Below are positions 23,820-35,130 of a stretch of 64,000 nt of DNA, one piece after another. The notes beneath the pieces are model-generated. The model saw only the letters and a program-made list of their open reading frames with translations, did not search any database and had not been told where the DNA came from. The position numbers and the translations under genes are program-made. This DNA is from Flaccisagitta enflata (Eukaryota > Chaetognatha > Sagittoidea > Aphragmophora), in contig OZ231128.1 in the NCBI GenBank assembly GCA_965153355.1, positions 15,314,001 through 15,378,000 of the forward strand, given 5' to 3'. Position 1 is the stretch's first letter. Each line of letters starts with the position of its first letter.

Positions 23820-23995
23820 ACAATATTGTGGCAGACGGGTGGGTAGGGGCATTCAACCACTAGCCTCACCCCCTCCCCCCACCAACACAGGCAAGACACA
23901 CATTAAAATGCGCGTTTCTGCAACTTTCGACTCCTGCTTTGAGGGAGGACCAACGGACCAACTGACGGAAGGGCAACTAATAAGAAATTTACTGT
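23820..23995 (+). repeat. Degenerate family A/E copy
   Basis: GCAGACGGGTGGGTAGGGGC near the left, and GGACCAACGGACCAACTGACG at the right. The ends are lost. Confidence 0.4.
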
Positions 23996-24057
23996 TGAAG
24001 ATTAGGGAATCACGATCTCGGATGCGCAATCGACGTTTTTTAGAGCTCACAATCTGA

Positions 24058-24862
24058 AGTCGGAGACCGATTTCGTAATTTCACGCGAGAGAGAATAGAA
24101 AAAAAAGATGCGAATCATGGGATGGATACCCCGGTGCCAACTATGGCTGTTCCATAGTCGCTAATTAAGGCCTCCAAAATAGCCGAAATGATTTGTTTAA
24201 TTGTTAAAAAAATTATATAAAATGTATGAATATATTATTAGGCACAATTCGCGGTTTCCCAGGCGGAGCATGGGTAAAATAAGCCATTTTGGAAATCAAA
24301 TAAATTCAACATATCTATACATCATTGTGAAGGTTATACATTACTATATATGAATTCAAAATTGAAATTTGTTAGCAGGGTCAAATCTTTATGCAAATAA
24401 GGTTATAATGATATTGTTCGAAATTTTCCTTTTTTTCAAAATTTAACCATTTGATGAAGTAAGATAGATCAGTAAAGGTCTATATTGGTGCAAATAGTCA
24501 GGTGTAGATGTGGTCACACTATCTTGATCATTGGGAATGCTTAGTTTTGAATGAAATTGAATGCAAAAACCCAAAAAGTCTAAAATATCAATGTTTTGCA
24601 TATAAACAAAAAAGCCATAATCATAGCGATTTTAAAGACTGGATATATGAATTTTGAATCTGATATGTATCTATCTGAAAACTCTTACATAAATCTGACA
24701 TTATTGAAATATATGTATACATCCATATTTATTTGAAGGTTCTATACTTGCCCGCATTGGTTTGAAAACTACCAGATGTAAAGATTGTTATTAGGATCGT
24801 GCCATCGTCTTTCTAACTAAAAAGTCGCTGAAGACAAAATAAAGACTTTTCATAGATATCCT
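24058..24862. other. Unclassified AT-rich sequence
   Basis: No gene and no confident repeat was recognised. Confidence 0.5.
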
Positions 24863-24886
24863 TTATTCATTCTTTCTTTCTTTTTT

Positions 24887-24942
<56 letters not shown>

Positions 24943-24976
24943 TTTTTCTTTCTTTCTTTCTTTCTTTCTTTCTTTT
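24863..24976. repeat. (CTTT)n microsatellite
   Basis: About 28 CTTT units with three CTTTTTTT interruptions. Confidence 0.95.
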
Positions 24977-25077
24977 TCTACTCTAGCTTTTTAAATGACA
25001 AATTTGGCTAATTGTCGTCTGTCGAAAGGTGAAATATGATTTTAATAAGCACAAGAATTGCAAATCTTTCATGGTAT

Positions 25078-25304
25078 CTTCTTCTTCTTCTTCTCCTTCT
25101 TCTTCTTCTTCTTCTTCTTCTTCTTCTTCTTCTTCTTCTTCTTCTTCTTCTTCTTTGTCTTCTTCTCCTTTATCCCTTTTATATCCTCCATCTTCTTCCT
25201 TTTCATCTTCTTCTTCTTCTTCTTCTTCTTCTTCTTCTTCTTCTTCTTCTTCTTCTTCTTCTTCTTCTTCTTCTTCTTCTTCTTCTTCTTCTTCTTCTTC
25301 TTCT

Positions 25305-25338
<34 letters not shown>

Positions 25339-25345
25339 TTTTATC
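25078..25345. repeat. (CTT)n microsatellite
   Basis: CTT trinucleotides with a CCTTTATCCCTTTTAT interruption near 25167-25205. Poly-Ser, Leu, Phe and Lys ORFs are artefacts. Confidence 0.95.
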
Positions 25346-25387
25346 TGCTTTATCTCTTTTATCTCCTCCATCTCCTTCTGTTTTATC

Positions 25388-25516
<129 letters not shown>

Positions 25517-25638
25517 CAAAAATGTAGAAAAGAGATATTATGTAGTAGAAGTGGACATAGTCGGCGTAAGCGTTAGTGTCAGCATAGGCGTCAGTTGACC
25601 GAAGATGAGACAAAAAAAGTCATCATAAAATACTTTTC

Positions 25639-25882
25639 AGTCGTGGACAAGTGACTCTACACCCTGCCATGTTGGTAGGTAGGTTAGTCCATCCGTCCAT
25701 CCGTCTGTCCACCACAGTCCAGAATTTGCAAGTTTTTTCTAGACGCAGACACTACACCTTGCCTTTTTGGTCGGTCGGTCCGTTGGTCGGTCAAAAACAT
25801 CGCTAAACTTGCAAACGGTTTTTGCATTACTGCTCCTGCCCAATCAACTGCGACTGCATTGCCATGTACCCAGCCTTGTTTT
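25639..25882 (-). mobile_element. Family A2 with duplicated right end
   Basis: Starts CAGTCGTGGACAAGTGACTC and ACACCCTGCC. After CAGAATTTGCAAG a second start-like segment appears (AGACGCAGACACTACACC, TTGCC, GGTCGGTCGGTCC). It then ends TGCTCCTGCCCAATC, GCCATGTACCCAGCC and TTGTT. It looks like one copy inserted in, or recombined with, another. Confidence 0.65.
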
Positions 25883-26384
25883 TCATTATTGCACATGCCC
25901 AAAAGGCAGGGGTGTTTTACATTCCTATTGAAAAGTTGTCCTGTTAATGATCTGGTTTAAATCATTGGTGGAAATATCAAAGATGATGTCAGATCTCTGC
26001 TTAAGCAATCGGGTTCAAATCGTTGATGGAAATTTTCCATATTTCGAAATACAAATTTGAAGCTTTTCTATTGACAATGTATTGACATGATGGAAATGAT
26101 TAAACGTTTTTGTACAACATTGAAACACCCCTGATTGATCCTATGGTTAATCAGTCCTTTCTCTCTATTCAGCCTCTCCTGCTTATCTTCATCCTCACCC
26201 TCATCCTTCGTCTCTTCAATTTCTTGTGTCTTTGTGTCTTTGTCTCATTTCTGTATCACCTGATGAATACAATTTTCCAACGTCTAATCATTACCATCTT
26301 ACCAGATCTACAAGCATCCAACTTTCACTCTTCTGTTGTTTGTCATCTCACTCACAGCATTTTTTTAAAAAGCTTGAACAGAAA
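25883..26384. other. Unclassified sequence
   Basis: Contains a CTCATCCTT-rich pyrimidine stretch near 26160-26260. No gene was recognised. Confidence 0.45.
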
Positions 26385-26553
26385 CAAGGCTGGATACACG
26401 GCAATCTAGTCGTGGAAGGTTTGGCAGGAGCGGCAATGCGAAAACCGCTCGCAATTCAGAAATGTTATGGACTGATGGACGGATGGACAGATGGAAGGAC
26501 GGATGGACGGACCAACCGACACGGCAAGGTGTAGAGTTGTGTGTCCGCGACTA
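26385..26553 (+). mobile_element. Family A2 element
   Basis: CAAGGCTGGATACACGGC, AATCTAGTCGTGG, CGAAAACCGCTCGCAATTC, (GGAC/GGAT)n, GGCAAGGTGTAGAG and GTGTCCGCGACTA. It is close to the copy at 34997-35130. Confidence 0.8.
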
Positions 26554-26589
26554 AAAAGAACAAGAATAGTTGATGTAATATAGTCATTT

Positions 26590-26875
26590 TAGTTGCGAAC
26601 TCGCAACACTATAGGCTTTGTCCGTCCACCCGTCGGTCCGTCGGTTTGTCCGTCCGTTCATTGGTTGCTCCATTTGTTGGTTGGTCCGTTCGTTGGATAG
26701 TCTGTTGGTTGGTAGGTCCGACCATTTGACTGAGCCTGAGTCGGAATACGGGAAGATGAGCGTTTTAGAACCTTTTGGAGCAGGTGTCTGTGTTGGAAAG
26801 GGGGTTGGGTGGGGCATTGGGTGTGGATAGGTGTTGGCTGCCCCTGCCTACCCATCCGCAACATTATTGAGACCA
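26590..26875 (-). mobile_element. Family A/E element, divergent
   Basis: TAGTTGCGAACTCGCAACAC palindrome, AGGCTTTGTCCGTCC, a long GGTC/GGTT stretch, GGGGGTTGGGTGGGGC and CCCCTGCCTACCCATCCGC. The end continues as AACATTATTGAGACC instead of the usual CCGGCCTTG. Confidence 0.6.
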
Positions 26876-26984
26876 TACATAACGTTAATGCAATAAGATG
26901 AAATTGTCACATGAATATATCTGAGGCCTACTTACTTCGTTTTTCAAAATCTAAGAGCGACTGTAGCGGAATCTGAGAAAAAAC

Positions 26985-27215
26985 ACCAAAAATACCTATA
27001 ATTTTGCTGTTTTTACAGCATTTTACAGCATATACTGACACTATTTTTTGACATCTAATGATCGATTCTTTTCAAAATAGTGTCCCTAGACCAGTTACAC
27101 TAATTTTGAGTACGGATGAATCAATGCTGCAGTATATCAAAGAGAAATACTGAAAAAACTGTAAAAAATGCTATTTTTACAGCATTTTTACAGCATTTTA
27201 CAGCATAAATTCCAA
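26985..27215. repeat. GCTGTTTTTACAGC-rich repeat
   Basis: GCTGTTTTTACAGC and CATTTTACAGCATA at the left (27005-27035), and ATGCTATTTTTACAGC twice at the right (27168-27206). A hairpin GACACTATTTT / AAAATAGTGTC lies in the middle. It may be a small element. Confidence 0.4.
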
Positions 27216-27358
27216 ATTCAATCAGGAATTTTTTGAGAATTTAGTATGAAGTGATAAAATAAGTGATCCCGATGCCCATGCCATTGGTTGTTTTTACCTC
27301 CTGTTCTTCTTTCACAGCTTAAATCCTCTAACAATGCGTGACTATCAAAAAACTTGAG

Positions 27359-27586
27359 GCAGCTATAAGAAATGTGTCCACACTTAAAGACATGGAATCA
27401 CAAAAATACTCATAAATCGAAAATGCCTTGACGGAGGGACTTGAAATTTTAGAGTTAGACGCAGAATTTGATGCTCTTTCAGACCATACCCAGTGCAAAC
27501 TTCCCAAGGTTTGTATGACGGGTCTCAATACAAGGAATCACAGCGTGACATAAGCGTGACAGGGTGTGGACACATTTCTTATAGCA
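27359..27586. mobile_element. Foldback-like inverted pair
   Basis: CTATAAGAAATGTGTCCACAC at about 27363-27383 is mirrored as GTGTGGACACATTTCTTATAG at about 27564-27584. The ends of the unit were not resolved. Confidence 0.5.
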
Positions 27587-27599
27587 CATTAGAATTTTT

Positions 27600-28641
27600 A
27601 TGTTTCTCGATTGAGACATGGCACAGTCACGAAATTTGGCATGAACACTCTCATATGTCTTCACTAAACGGGCAAAAAAGAAAAAGTTGAAAAACTCAAG
27701 GGTAGATAGTGTTTTTTTATCAATAGTTGGAATTTTTCCCAAAAATCGTTGAAAATAGTACTTTTAAAAATTTTTAAAAATTGTATTTTTTCTATTATGA
27801 ACAAGGATCTGTCAACGAATGATTTTAAGTCCTCAAAACCATAACCAGGACCAATGAAAATGCCCCATTTCTTCATATCACATTATGTTTTTTCTCATAT
27901 TTTACAGTGGAGATAGTCAGTGGGACATAAATAGGACATATGAAAATTGGCCAAATCAGCCCTTTTTTGGGTCTTACATCATAAAAATATGTCGACACTG
28001 AAGAAAGTAGGTTGTTACCAGAGTGCTACCTGATGTCCCTGACCACCTAGGGACACTTTTCTCCAAAAAGAAATTGAGAAAGGATACTTTATAAGTCATC
28101 CTGTATGGGTATTTCCTTGGCCCGGCGAAACCCGAATCTTACCATTAGTTATATAATTTAAATGATAAATATTAGGAATCAAAATAAGATCTACATAAAA
28201 ACATACTATAATGTTTATAAACTAAAAATAAAGCACATCATAACTTTTAATTTATTGAATGTTTTTATAAGATAAATGCAATTTATTTGGAAAAAAGTCG
28301 AAGAGACGAAGTCCCTTTGGTTTTTTTGAGTCCTGCAGAGAAAAACAGATTTCCCTTTGTTTTATGAATCGTTTGGGAAAGTTGATGCATTTGGGGGCAG
28401 AATGGGACTACGCATGAAATTAATAGCTAAGAAAGAGCTAATTCTCTTCTTTCAGATGACGTCAAGCAAAATTCTGTGCGATTGATAGTTTTGGAGCTAC
28501 AATTTTTTAAATCTTTTTATATTTTTTCACATTTTTCCCAAAAACAAAGAATCAAATTAGTTGAAGTTTATTTGAACTTTGAAATGTCCTAGGTGATGAT
28601 TGTGCATCCTGGCAGCTCAGTCTCTCTCTCATTTAAACTCT
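27600..28641. other. Unclassified AT-rich sequence
   Basis: No supported gene. The ORF at 27664-27876 (-) shows no domain. No confident repeat was seen. Confidence 0.45.
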
Positions 28642-28812
28642 GGACACTATAAGAGGCTTTGTCTGTCAGTCCATCCATTGGTCTGATGGTCTGTCTGTCC
28701 GTCCAAGTGGAAAAACAAGCGGTCTAGATGATTGTGTGTGGGGGTTGAGGTTGGGGTGTGGATGGGGGTTGGATGCCTCTGTAAACCTGTCTGCAACAAT
28801 ATTGTAACCCCG
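28642..28812 (-). mobile_element. Subtype E element
   Basis: GGACACTATAAGAGGCTTTG, TCTGTCAGTCCATCCATTGG, GGGGGTTGAGGTTGGGGTG, and TGTAAACCTGTCTGCAAC with ATATTGTAACCCCG. It matches the interior and right end of 26590-26875 rather than typical A. Confidence 0.55.
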
Positions 28813-28831
28813 TGTTACATGATGGAAGGGG

Positions 28832-28868
28832 AGAGAGAGAGAGAAGGGGAGAGAGAAAATCAGAATGG

Positions 28869-28900
<32 letters not shown>

Positions 28901-28916
28901 AAGAGAGAAACAGATG
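28832..28916. repeat. GA-rich imperfect microsatellite
   Basis: GAGAGAGAGAGAAGGGG, then GAAAGAGAGA units. Confidence 0.85.
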
Positions 28917-30070
28917 GGTAAACAAAGAACAATCAGAGAAACATATGTAGACAGTGGAATAAACCAAAAAGATGCCCAGAGAAAAAAAAAGGCAATCAAC
29001 CAGACAAAACACAATCACAAAAAAGTCCAAAACCCCACACTTACGACTTTTTTCCTACGGCGAGAACCGCCTTTATTGTAAAGAATATTTGACAAACAGA
29101 ATATTTATTTTGAAAAAAGATTTTAATAAATTTTTTGTCGCCTGCATGGGACTTTGCACTCTTCGCTTATAAAAATTAATTGAATTATAGTATCAATTTA
29201 CTGTATAAACTGATATAAAAAAATCTCAAATTCAAATCCAATTTTGCAATGGCTGTTTGATAAACTTTTATTTGCAAGATATCAAAGGTCAAGCATAGAT
29301 TTATATAATCAAAAATTCTCAAAAATTTTGATAAACAGTTTGTTATTAAAGCATTTTCAATCATCTATTTTATTCATTATATCTATTATATTTATTTTTT
29401 TTTTCATAAATTAAAGATAGTTTTTTAGGCTAAAGAAAATGAAAAAAATATTGATATCATTAGATAAATTTTTATGTTTTAAAATTTTTCAGCTAAAACA
29501 TTAAAATATAAATAAAACTATGAATTAAACTTTGTAATAAATCAATAAAATAATAATCCAAAAATCATATTTTAGCTACATTTGTTCTTTTGTTAACCTA
29601 CATACATGGTTCATGTCTTAGTTAGCAGCTCTTCTAAATAAATTTTATTCTAACTCACTCCTCAGGTAGGGCAGCAGTAAATTCCGCGCTCGCGCTCGCT
29701 CTCTCTCTCCGAAATCAAGAAAGTGATTCAAAATGTTGGAAGCCATGCGAAAAATTATTTTATTGACACGCTGGTCAAAGGACAAGGACATGGACATGGA
29801 CAAAGCGGGCAGAGAACATTGCAAATCTTAGATCTCAATGAATATAAACGATTATACCCGATGTTTACCGGATCACGTAGATGATAAAAGAAATTCGAAA
29901 AGAAGGTAAGGACGTATTAATCCCGCAACAATACATCCTCACCTTTTTGTATAAAAACATTTATGGAGTCTGGATAAAAGATAATCAGATATGTATCATC
30001 TGCGTGGATCCCGCCAAGTCAAATGCAAATGATTTAACACTTGAGATTATTCTAAAAGCGCAACTGAATA
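28917..30070. other. Unclassified, very AT-rich sequence
   Basis: 29200-29620 is extremely AT-rich. A CGCGCTCGCGCTCGCTCTC stretch lies at about 29686-29705. No gene was recognised. Confidence 0.45.
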
Positions 30071-30414
30071 CCGTATTTCTTGTAATTAGCGCCCCGGGCG
30101 CTTTTGAAATTGAAATGAAACATTGCTTTTTTAAACCTGCAATTAGCGCTCCCTCTTCACTGTCTTCCCTCCACTGTTTGATGAAATTTTCATTTTTTGA
30201 CAATTTCTTAAACAATTCATTTCAATAATTTACTGAAAAAAGAGAATATTTTGTTGTATTGCATCTTATTCTCATATGGTTTTTGCCAAAATATCCTATT
30301 TCCAATGGATTTTTTGTGATTTTTCTTAAATCACCCTTATCATTAGCTCATTCTTTCATGACAATGGGGGGGGGGCGCTAATTAGAAGGGGGGCGATAAA
30401 TGCAAGAAATACGG
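30071..30414. mobile_element. MITE with TA flanks, TIR CCGTATTTCTTG
   Basis: TA then CCGTATTTCTTGTAATTAGC at the left; CAAGAAATACGG then TA at the right. Subterminal GCGCCCC / GGGGGGCGATAAATGC. The 344-bp interior is non-coding. A partial relative lies near 50362-50440. Confidence 0.75.
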
Positions 30415-30624
30415 TAGTCTTTTCTTGAGCTAATCAATACAGCTTTGAATTAGATTTTGTCAGTCATCATCTGTGTCGGCTCTGTCCTAAAGTACAGTCC
30501 ATGATCCACACGCGTTTCATCCTCACTCCGTCTGCTGTTTTTCAATCCACCGAGAGCACGTCGAATTACTGGGGCCTCTCTGTGCCATGCGAAAAACCCT
30601 TATTTTAAAGGAAGTCAAGTAAGT

Positions 30625-31104
<480 letters not shown>

Positions 31105-31110
31105 CTTTTT

Positions 31111-31375
31111 GGGCAGCGGCCCCGAAGGGGACGAAGTCCTGTAGAACACAGGGGACTTTCGTTTGTTCGTTTGTTTGTTCGTTTGTCCGTTCGTTCGTCC
31201 CCCCCAGGCCCTCTCAGGCCTGAAATCTGCCCTCCCAGGCCTAAAATCTGCCTTCTTAAACCTGAAATCTGCCCTCTCAGGCCTTGAATCTGCCCTCTCA
31301 GGCCTGAAATTTGCCCTCTCAGGCCTTGAATCTGCCCTCTCAGGCCTGAAATTTGCCCTCTCTTATGTTTTTTGT
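31111..31375. mobile_element. Family D element, 3' truncated
   Basis: GGGCAGCGGCCCCGAAGGGG, TCCTGTAGAACACAGGGG, and GTTCGTTTGTTTGTTCG simple repeat. Then about eight 21-bp units TCAGGCCTGAAATCTGCCC, cut by a (CT)n tract. The far end is missing. Confidence 0.65.
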
Positions 31376-31378
31376 TGT

Positions 31379-31379
<1 letters not shown>

Positions 31380-31468
<89 letters not shown>
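31380..31468. repeat. (CT)n microsatellite
   Basis: Pure CT dinucleotide, about 44 units. Confidence 0.95.
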
Positions 31469-31552
31469 TTCAATCGCTCTCTCTTCTTGCTGTCTTTCTC
31501 TTTCTTTTCAAACATGACGAATTGTTCAAATGTAGACCAATTTATCTTTTAA

Positions 31553-32515
31553 TGTTTATCTTTTGCATCCTCAGTCGTGGGTGAGGATAGTGGATCATGC
31601 GCCTGGATTTTTGCCGCTTTCCGCCAACGATGTTTCAAACCGAAAAGTTTCGCCGATCGGGAAAGGACGGAGAAGGCGCAACAACGGCGAAAAATTTACC
31701 GTCGTCTTTTCCGGAAAGCAGGAAGAGAACCGGAATTTGAGTCGTTTGCTCTTCTTCCTCTCGCTCCTTCGCCTCTTCATCCTCCGCCTGCTTCACTTCC
31801 TCCTTCCGCGCCTCAAGAGGCAAGGGATAATCCTTGTCCACCTTCTCATCCTTCTTCTCTTCCTACTTTGACTCCTCCTCATCCACCGGCCATCGACGCT
31901 TCAGCTTCTCCTCCTCCTCCTCCGTCCCGAATTGTCGTGTCTACTCGTCCTCCTCCTCTTCTACCTCTACCTCTAACACAAAGCGCCCCGCGACCACCAC
32001 CTTCTCATCTTCCTCTTCCTCGTCCTCCTCTCTCTCACATCCTACGAGGCACCCCACAGCCACCTACCACTACCACCACCGCCGCCGAACTGCCTCCTCC
32101 TCCTCCTCATCACCGCTCTCGTCCTCCTCTCTCACAAATGTTGAGAACGGTCATCGCGTCGACGTCCCACACCGCCGATGATCACCCACCAACACCGACT
32201 GAGGTAAAAACCCAAATCAGCGATATCAATTTACATGAGAAACAGCCATCCCTCTACTTATCTGGCCAAAATACATGTCTAGACTTGTTTCTACTTTCTC
32301 CCTCACAGCCTGATTCTCTCCCTCCGTTCGAGCCCATCGATCTCACGATCGAACCCCTGCCGATGTCAGCGCCGCCCCCGCGGAGGAGCAGCCTCGCGCG
32401 CGGCCGTCAAATGCCGCAATCCTCGACTTCTCGGAAGAGACCGGGGATATCATCTCTGGCTACATTCACAACGGTAATGCAGAACACTATCTCAAAAGGG
32501 CGATCTGCACCCTAG
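31553..32515 (+). CDS. Unrecognised Pro-rich open frame (possible exon or element ORF)
   Basis: The frame is open for 321 codons from after a TAA to a TAG. No ATG occurs until about residue 190, so a normal start is absent. An acceptor-like pyrimidine tract ending in CTCAG lies at 31569-31574, so it could begin as an exon. An Arg/Lys-rich N-terminal part (RKIYRRLFRKAGREPEFESF) is followed by about 150 residues rich in Pro and Ser, then a more ordinary segment (LNTCLDLFLL-like, LTIEPLPM). GC content is higher than in flanking DNA and the sequence is not a tandem repeat. Two further frames overlap downstream. It may be a retroelement gag/ORF1-like or virus-derived remnant, or a broken host exon. 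I do not recognise the family. Confidence 0.3.
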   Translation, partial: CLSFASSVVGEDSGSCAWIFAAFRQRCFKPKSFADRERTEKAQQRRKIYRRLFRKAGREPEFESFALLPLAPSPLHPPPASLPPSAPQEARDNPCPPSHPSSLPTLTPPHPPAIDASASPPPPPSRIVVSTRPPPLLPLPLTQSAPRPPPSHLPLPRPPLSHILRGTPQPPTTTTTAAELPPPPPHHRSRPPLSQMLRTVIASTSHTADDHPPTPTEVKTQISDINLHEKQPSLYLSGQNTCLDLFLLSPSQPDSLPPFEPIDLTIEPLPMSAPPPRRSSLARGRQMPQSSTSRKRPGISSLATFTTVMQNTISKGRSAP

Positions 32516-32634
32516 AATCAGCTGTCATGGAACCGGAAAACTCCATTCGAGGAATGAAATGTCGCATTGATGAGATGAAAAGAGAGCGCGAAAGAATCAA
32601 ACGTAGAAATTGGCTGAACAATGGCTTAATCTGA
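32314..32634 (+). CDS. Unrecognised charged open frame overlapping the Pro-rich frame
   Basis: An open frame of 106 codons following a TGA, shifted relative to the upstream frame and overlapping it by about 200 bp. From about residue 35 it reads like folded, charged protein: AILDFSEETGDIISGY, LKRAICTLESAV, then an Arg/Lys/Glu-rich helical end (IDEMKRERERIKRR). It has no early ATG, so it would need a frameshift or splicing. The overlap suggests either a compact element genome or a frameshifted pseudogene. Confidence 0.3.
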   Translation, partial: FSPSVRAHRSHDRTPADVSAAPAEEQPRARPSNAAILDFSEETGDIISGYIHNGNAEHYLKRAICTLESAVMEPENSIRGMKCRIDEMKRERERIKRRNWLNNGLI

Positions 32635-32661
32635 GAGTAAAATTTCCTCTATCTTTCTCAG

Positions 32662-32867
32662 GCTATAGAGGTCCACTCCCCAAACTACGCCCAGGGATTG
32701 ACCTTGGCTACATCTGCATCACCCCCAAGAACTTCGATCGCTACTGCCGCGGGGAGATTTACATGCCCCGCTGCTACACGCGATATTATTTTATCTTCAA
32801 CAAACCCAAATTCATGTCAGAACCCGAAAACGAGACTTTCCCCCTCTGCTGGACCCACTTCCTTTAA
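32662..32867 (+). CDS. Unrecognised C-terminal open frame
   Basis: Follows an acceptor-like tract ending TATCTTTCTCAG at 32661 and runs to TAA at 32867. It is rich in aromatic residues and cysteine (LGYICITPKNFDRYC, MPRCYTRYYFIFNKPKF, LCWTHFL), unlike any repeat-derived ORF in the window. A frame extending upstream to 32610 begins at TTG, not ATG. Together with the two frames before it, it could be the third part of one broken or spliced gene. The family is unknown. Confidence 0.3.
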
Positions 32868-33034
32868 TCAATTTTTTTCATCTGTGAGCCCAGGATAATT
32901 TGGCGACAGATTTGATTCCCCCCTTTGCTCACTGTTATACCATTTTTCATCTCTGCCTATGGAACTAGATGTCGTCATATTCAGATTGTTTCTTTGCAAA
33001 AAATTGTCATTTGAACTGTTTTCCTTTAAATTGC

Positions 33035-33345
33035 TCTTATTTCTAAACAAATTGAGCTACAGATACCAGATTGGTCTCAAATGAAAGGTATTTTGAAGCA
33101 GTTTTCGGGAAAGCTTGAGTTGAAATGTTTTTTTCCGATATTTTTGACTGATTTGTGAACTGTGAACTAGATTTTCATCAAAATTTTTGTCGAAAAACCA
33201 ATTGTTTTCAAGTTCCATGTGATGTATCATTTAAGAAAAAATTTTCCTCTTAGTATTTCTTAAAACTGCTGTAAATTAAGTTTAATTTGAGACCAATCTG
33301 GTACCTTTAGCTCAATCCGTTTAGATAAGAGCAACTTTAAGAAAA
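33035..33345. mobile_element. Foldback-like inverted pair
   Basis: AAATTGAGCTACAGATACCAG then ATTGGTCTCAAAT at about 33048-33082, mirrored at 33283-33325 (ATTTGAGACCAATCTGGTACC). GCTCTTATTTCTAAAC mirrors GTTTAGATAAGAGC outside these. The outer ends are unclear. Confidence 0.6.
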
Positions 33346-33501
33346 ATTGTTCGGCCAAGAGCTCAAAATCATGTTTTTTGCTGATTTTGATCAATATTTC
33401 CTCATTTGTCAAAAGGTATAGTTTTTGTAAAAAAGTCCCAAGAGTTACACATCATAAAATGCATCATCCTTACTTTTTACAGAATTGAATTATCTCTATT
33501 A

Positions 33502-34504
33502 CAGTCAGTGGACAAAACGACATATGTAGATATGTCAACACCATGAGATATTTCACAGAGTAAAGATATTTCATTTTGAAGAAATGTTTCAGTACACTGA
33601 AATATTTCAGTGGGGTGAAATCAGAAAATTTCAGCAGGCTGAAATATTTCAACAGGATGAAATATCTCAGCAGAGTGAAATATTTCAATGAAATGAAATC
33701 ATGATATTAGATCTAGAATTTTAAACAGACTAAGAACATGCAGTTTATTTCATTATCTTTACAGTAGATGTTGTCTAGACTTGGAAATATGGGGAGCTTA
33801 TAACCTGAGCATCAGGACAATGAGGGGACTGATATTTTGCCGGTGTAATGTATAGACCCTAAAAAGTTGACAATAGAGTATGGCATCCCCCTATGGCTTA
33901 CCTCACAAAAAAAACTTTTTGTTTAAAGTATTAAGATCAATCACTTTTATCGCAGAATTTCAGCTTCATCAATTTGCTTTAATTGCAAAACCAGCCTGGG
34001 ATTCAAATCTGGAACCTTTAAAGATATAAACTGACTAAGATAGATTTGAAGTTAAGTGAGTTAACCATTAGACCAATTTTGGCAGCTGTTTCAATGGAGG
34101 GATTTTGATCTGGTAGATTCAAAAAAAATTTCTGTTCACACAGCTGCGATAACCTATCATTAACTTAATAGGACTTATGTACACACACAGTTTCATTTCA
34201 TTGGCACAAATGGTAGTTAGGATATGATGGCCCCCATATTTCCGAATCTAGACGACATCTACTGTACAATGTCATAAGTTGAAGTTTTAAATGATATGAC
34301 TTCATGATTTCATTTCATTGAAATATTTCACTCTGCTAAGATATTTCATCCTGTTGAGATATTTCAGCCTGCTGAAATAGTCTGATTTCACCCCACTGAA
34401 ATATTCCAGTGTACCGAAACATTTCTTCAAAATAAAATATCTTTACTCTGTGAAATATCTCATGGTGTTGACATATCTACATATGTCGTTTTGTCCACTG
34501 ACTG
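33502..34504. mobile_element. Foldback with 4-bp duplication ATTA, carrying nested M2
   Basis: TIR CAGTCAGTGGACAAAACGAC at the left and its complement ending CCACTGACTG at the right, flanked on both sides by ATTA (33498-33501 and 34505-34508). The arms are full of ATATTTCA and TGAAATATTTCA motifs about 20 bp apart. A complete family M element occupies the centre. Without it the foldback is about 500 bp. Confidence 0.8.
33762..34264. mobile_element. Family M foldback, copy 2 (nested)
   Basis: TIR CAGTAGATGTTGTCTAGACT / AGACGACATCTACTG with TA on both sides. Its ends match M1 but its interior differs, showing family-level divergence. It sits inside 33502-34504. Confidence 0.82.
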
Positions 34505-34620
34505 ATTACTCTTTGCGTAATGTCGTCCTAGAATATTTCAAACGTGAAAAATCATACTGTAATATCAAGATTAACTTGAAATGACTAAATAGGAATTAAC
34601 TGAATAAAAAATGTTAAACA

Positions 34621-34676
34621 TGACCAACCAACGGTTGGACGGAAAAAGTGGGGTGTAGTTGTGTAGTATGCGACTG
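34621..34676 (+). mobile_element. Family A fragment
   Basis: GACCAACCAACGG, GTGGGGTGTAGTTGTGTAG and TATGCGACT. Right end only. Confidence 0.5.
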
Positions 34677-34996
34677 TAAACTACCCAACTCGCAAATTTG
34701 CTGAAATGTGCTCAAAATTTAGGGTATTTCCCCAGCTCTAGGCTCTTGCAGCAAAATGGTTGATAACTACTGTATATCCACTAGATAAATTTTGTTCTTA
34801 TGCCATATAAGTACATACCATTTCTGATGCGTGTGGCAATTGTAGTGAAGGTTTTTTTTCAAGTTAATTGTGGTTCAAGAGTGTTTTTGTATTCCCCCTC
34901 CCCCGCGCCTTTGATTTTCATCTCCTGGAGCATTATTAAATCTATGATTTACTTCTTCTCAGAACAATGAAACAGTAAACTATAGCTTTAAAAGTC

Positions 34997-35130
34997 CAAG
35001 GCCGGATACACGGCAATCCAGTCGTGGATGGTTGGGCAGCAGTAGTGCGAAAACCGCTCGTAATTCAAAAATTTGACGGACCGACAGACCGACCGACGGA
35101 CCAAGGTGTAGAGTTGTGTGTCCGCGACTA
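34997..35130 (+). mobile_element. Family A2 element
   Basis: CAAGGCCGGATACACGGC, AATCCAGTCGTGGATGG, CGAAAACCGCTCGTAATTC, (GACC/GACG)n, AAGGTGTAGAG and GTGTCCGCGACTA. Both ends are intact. Confidence 0.85.
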
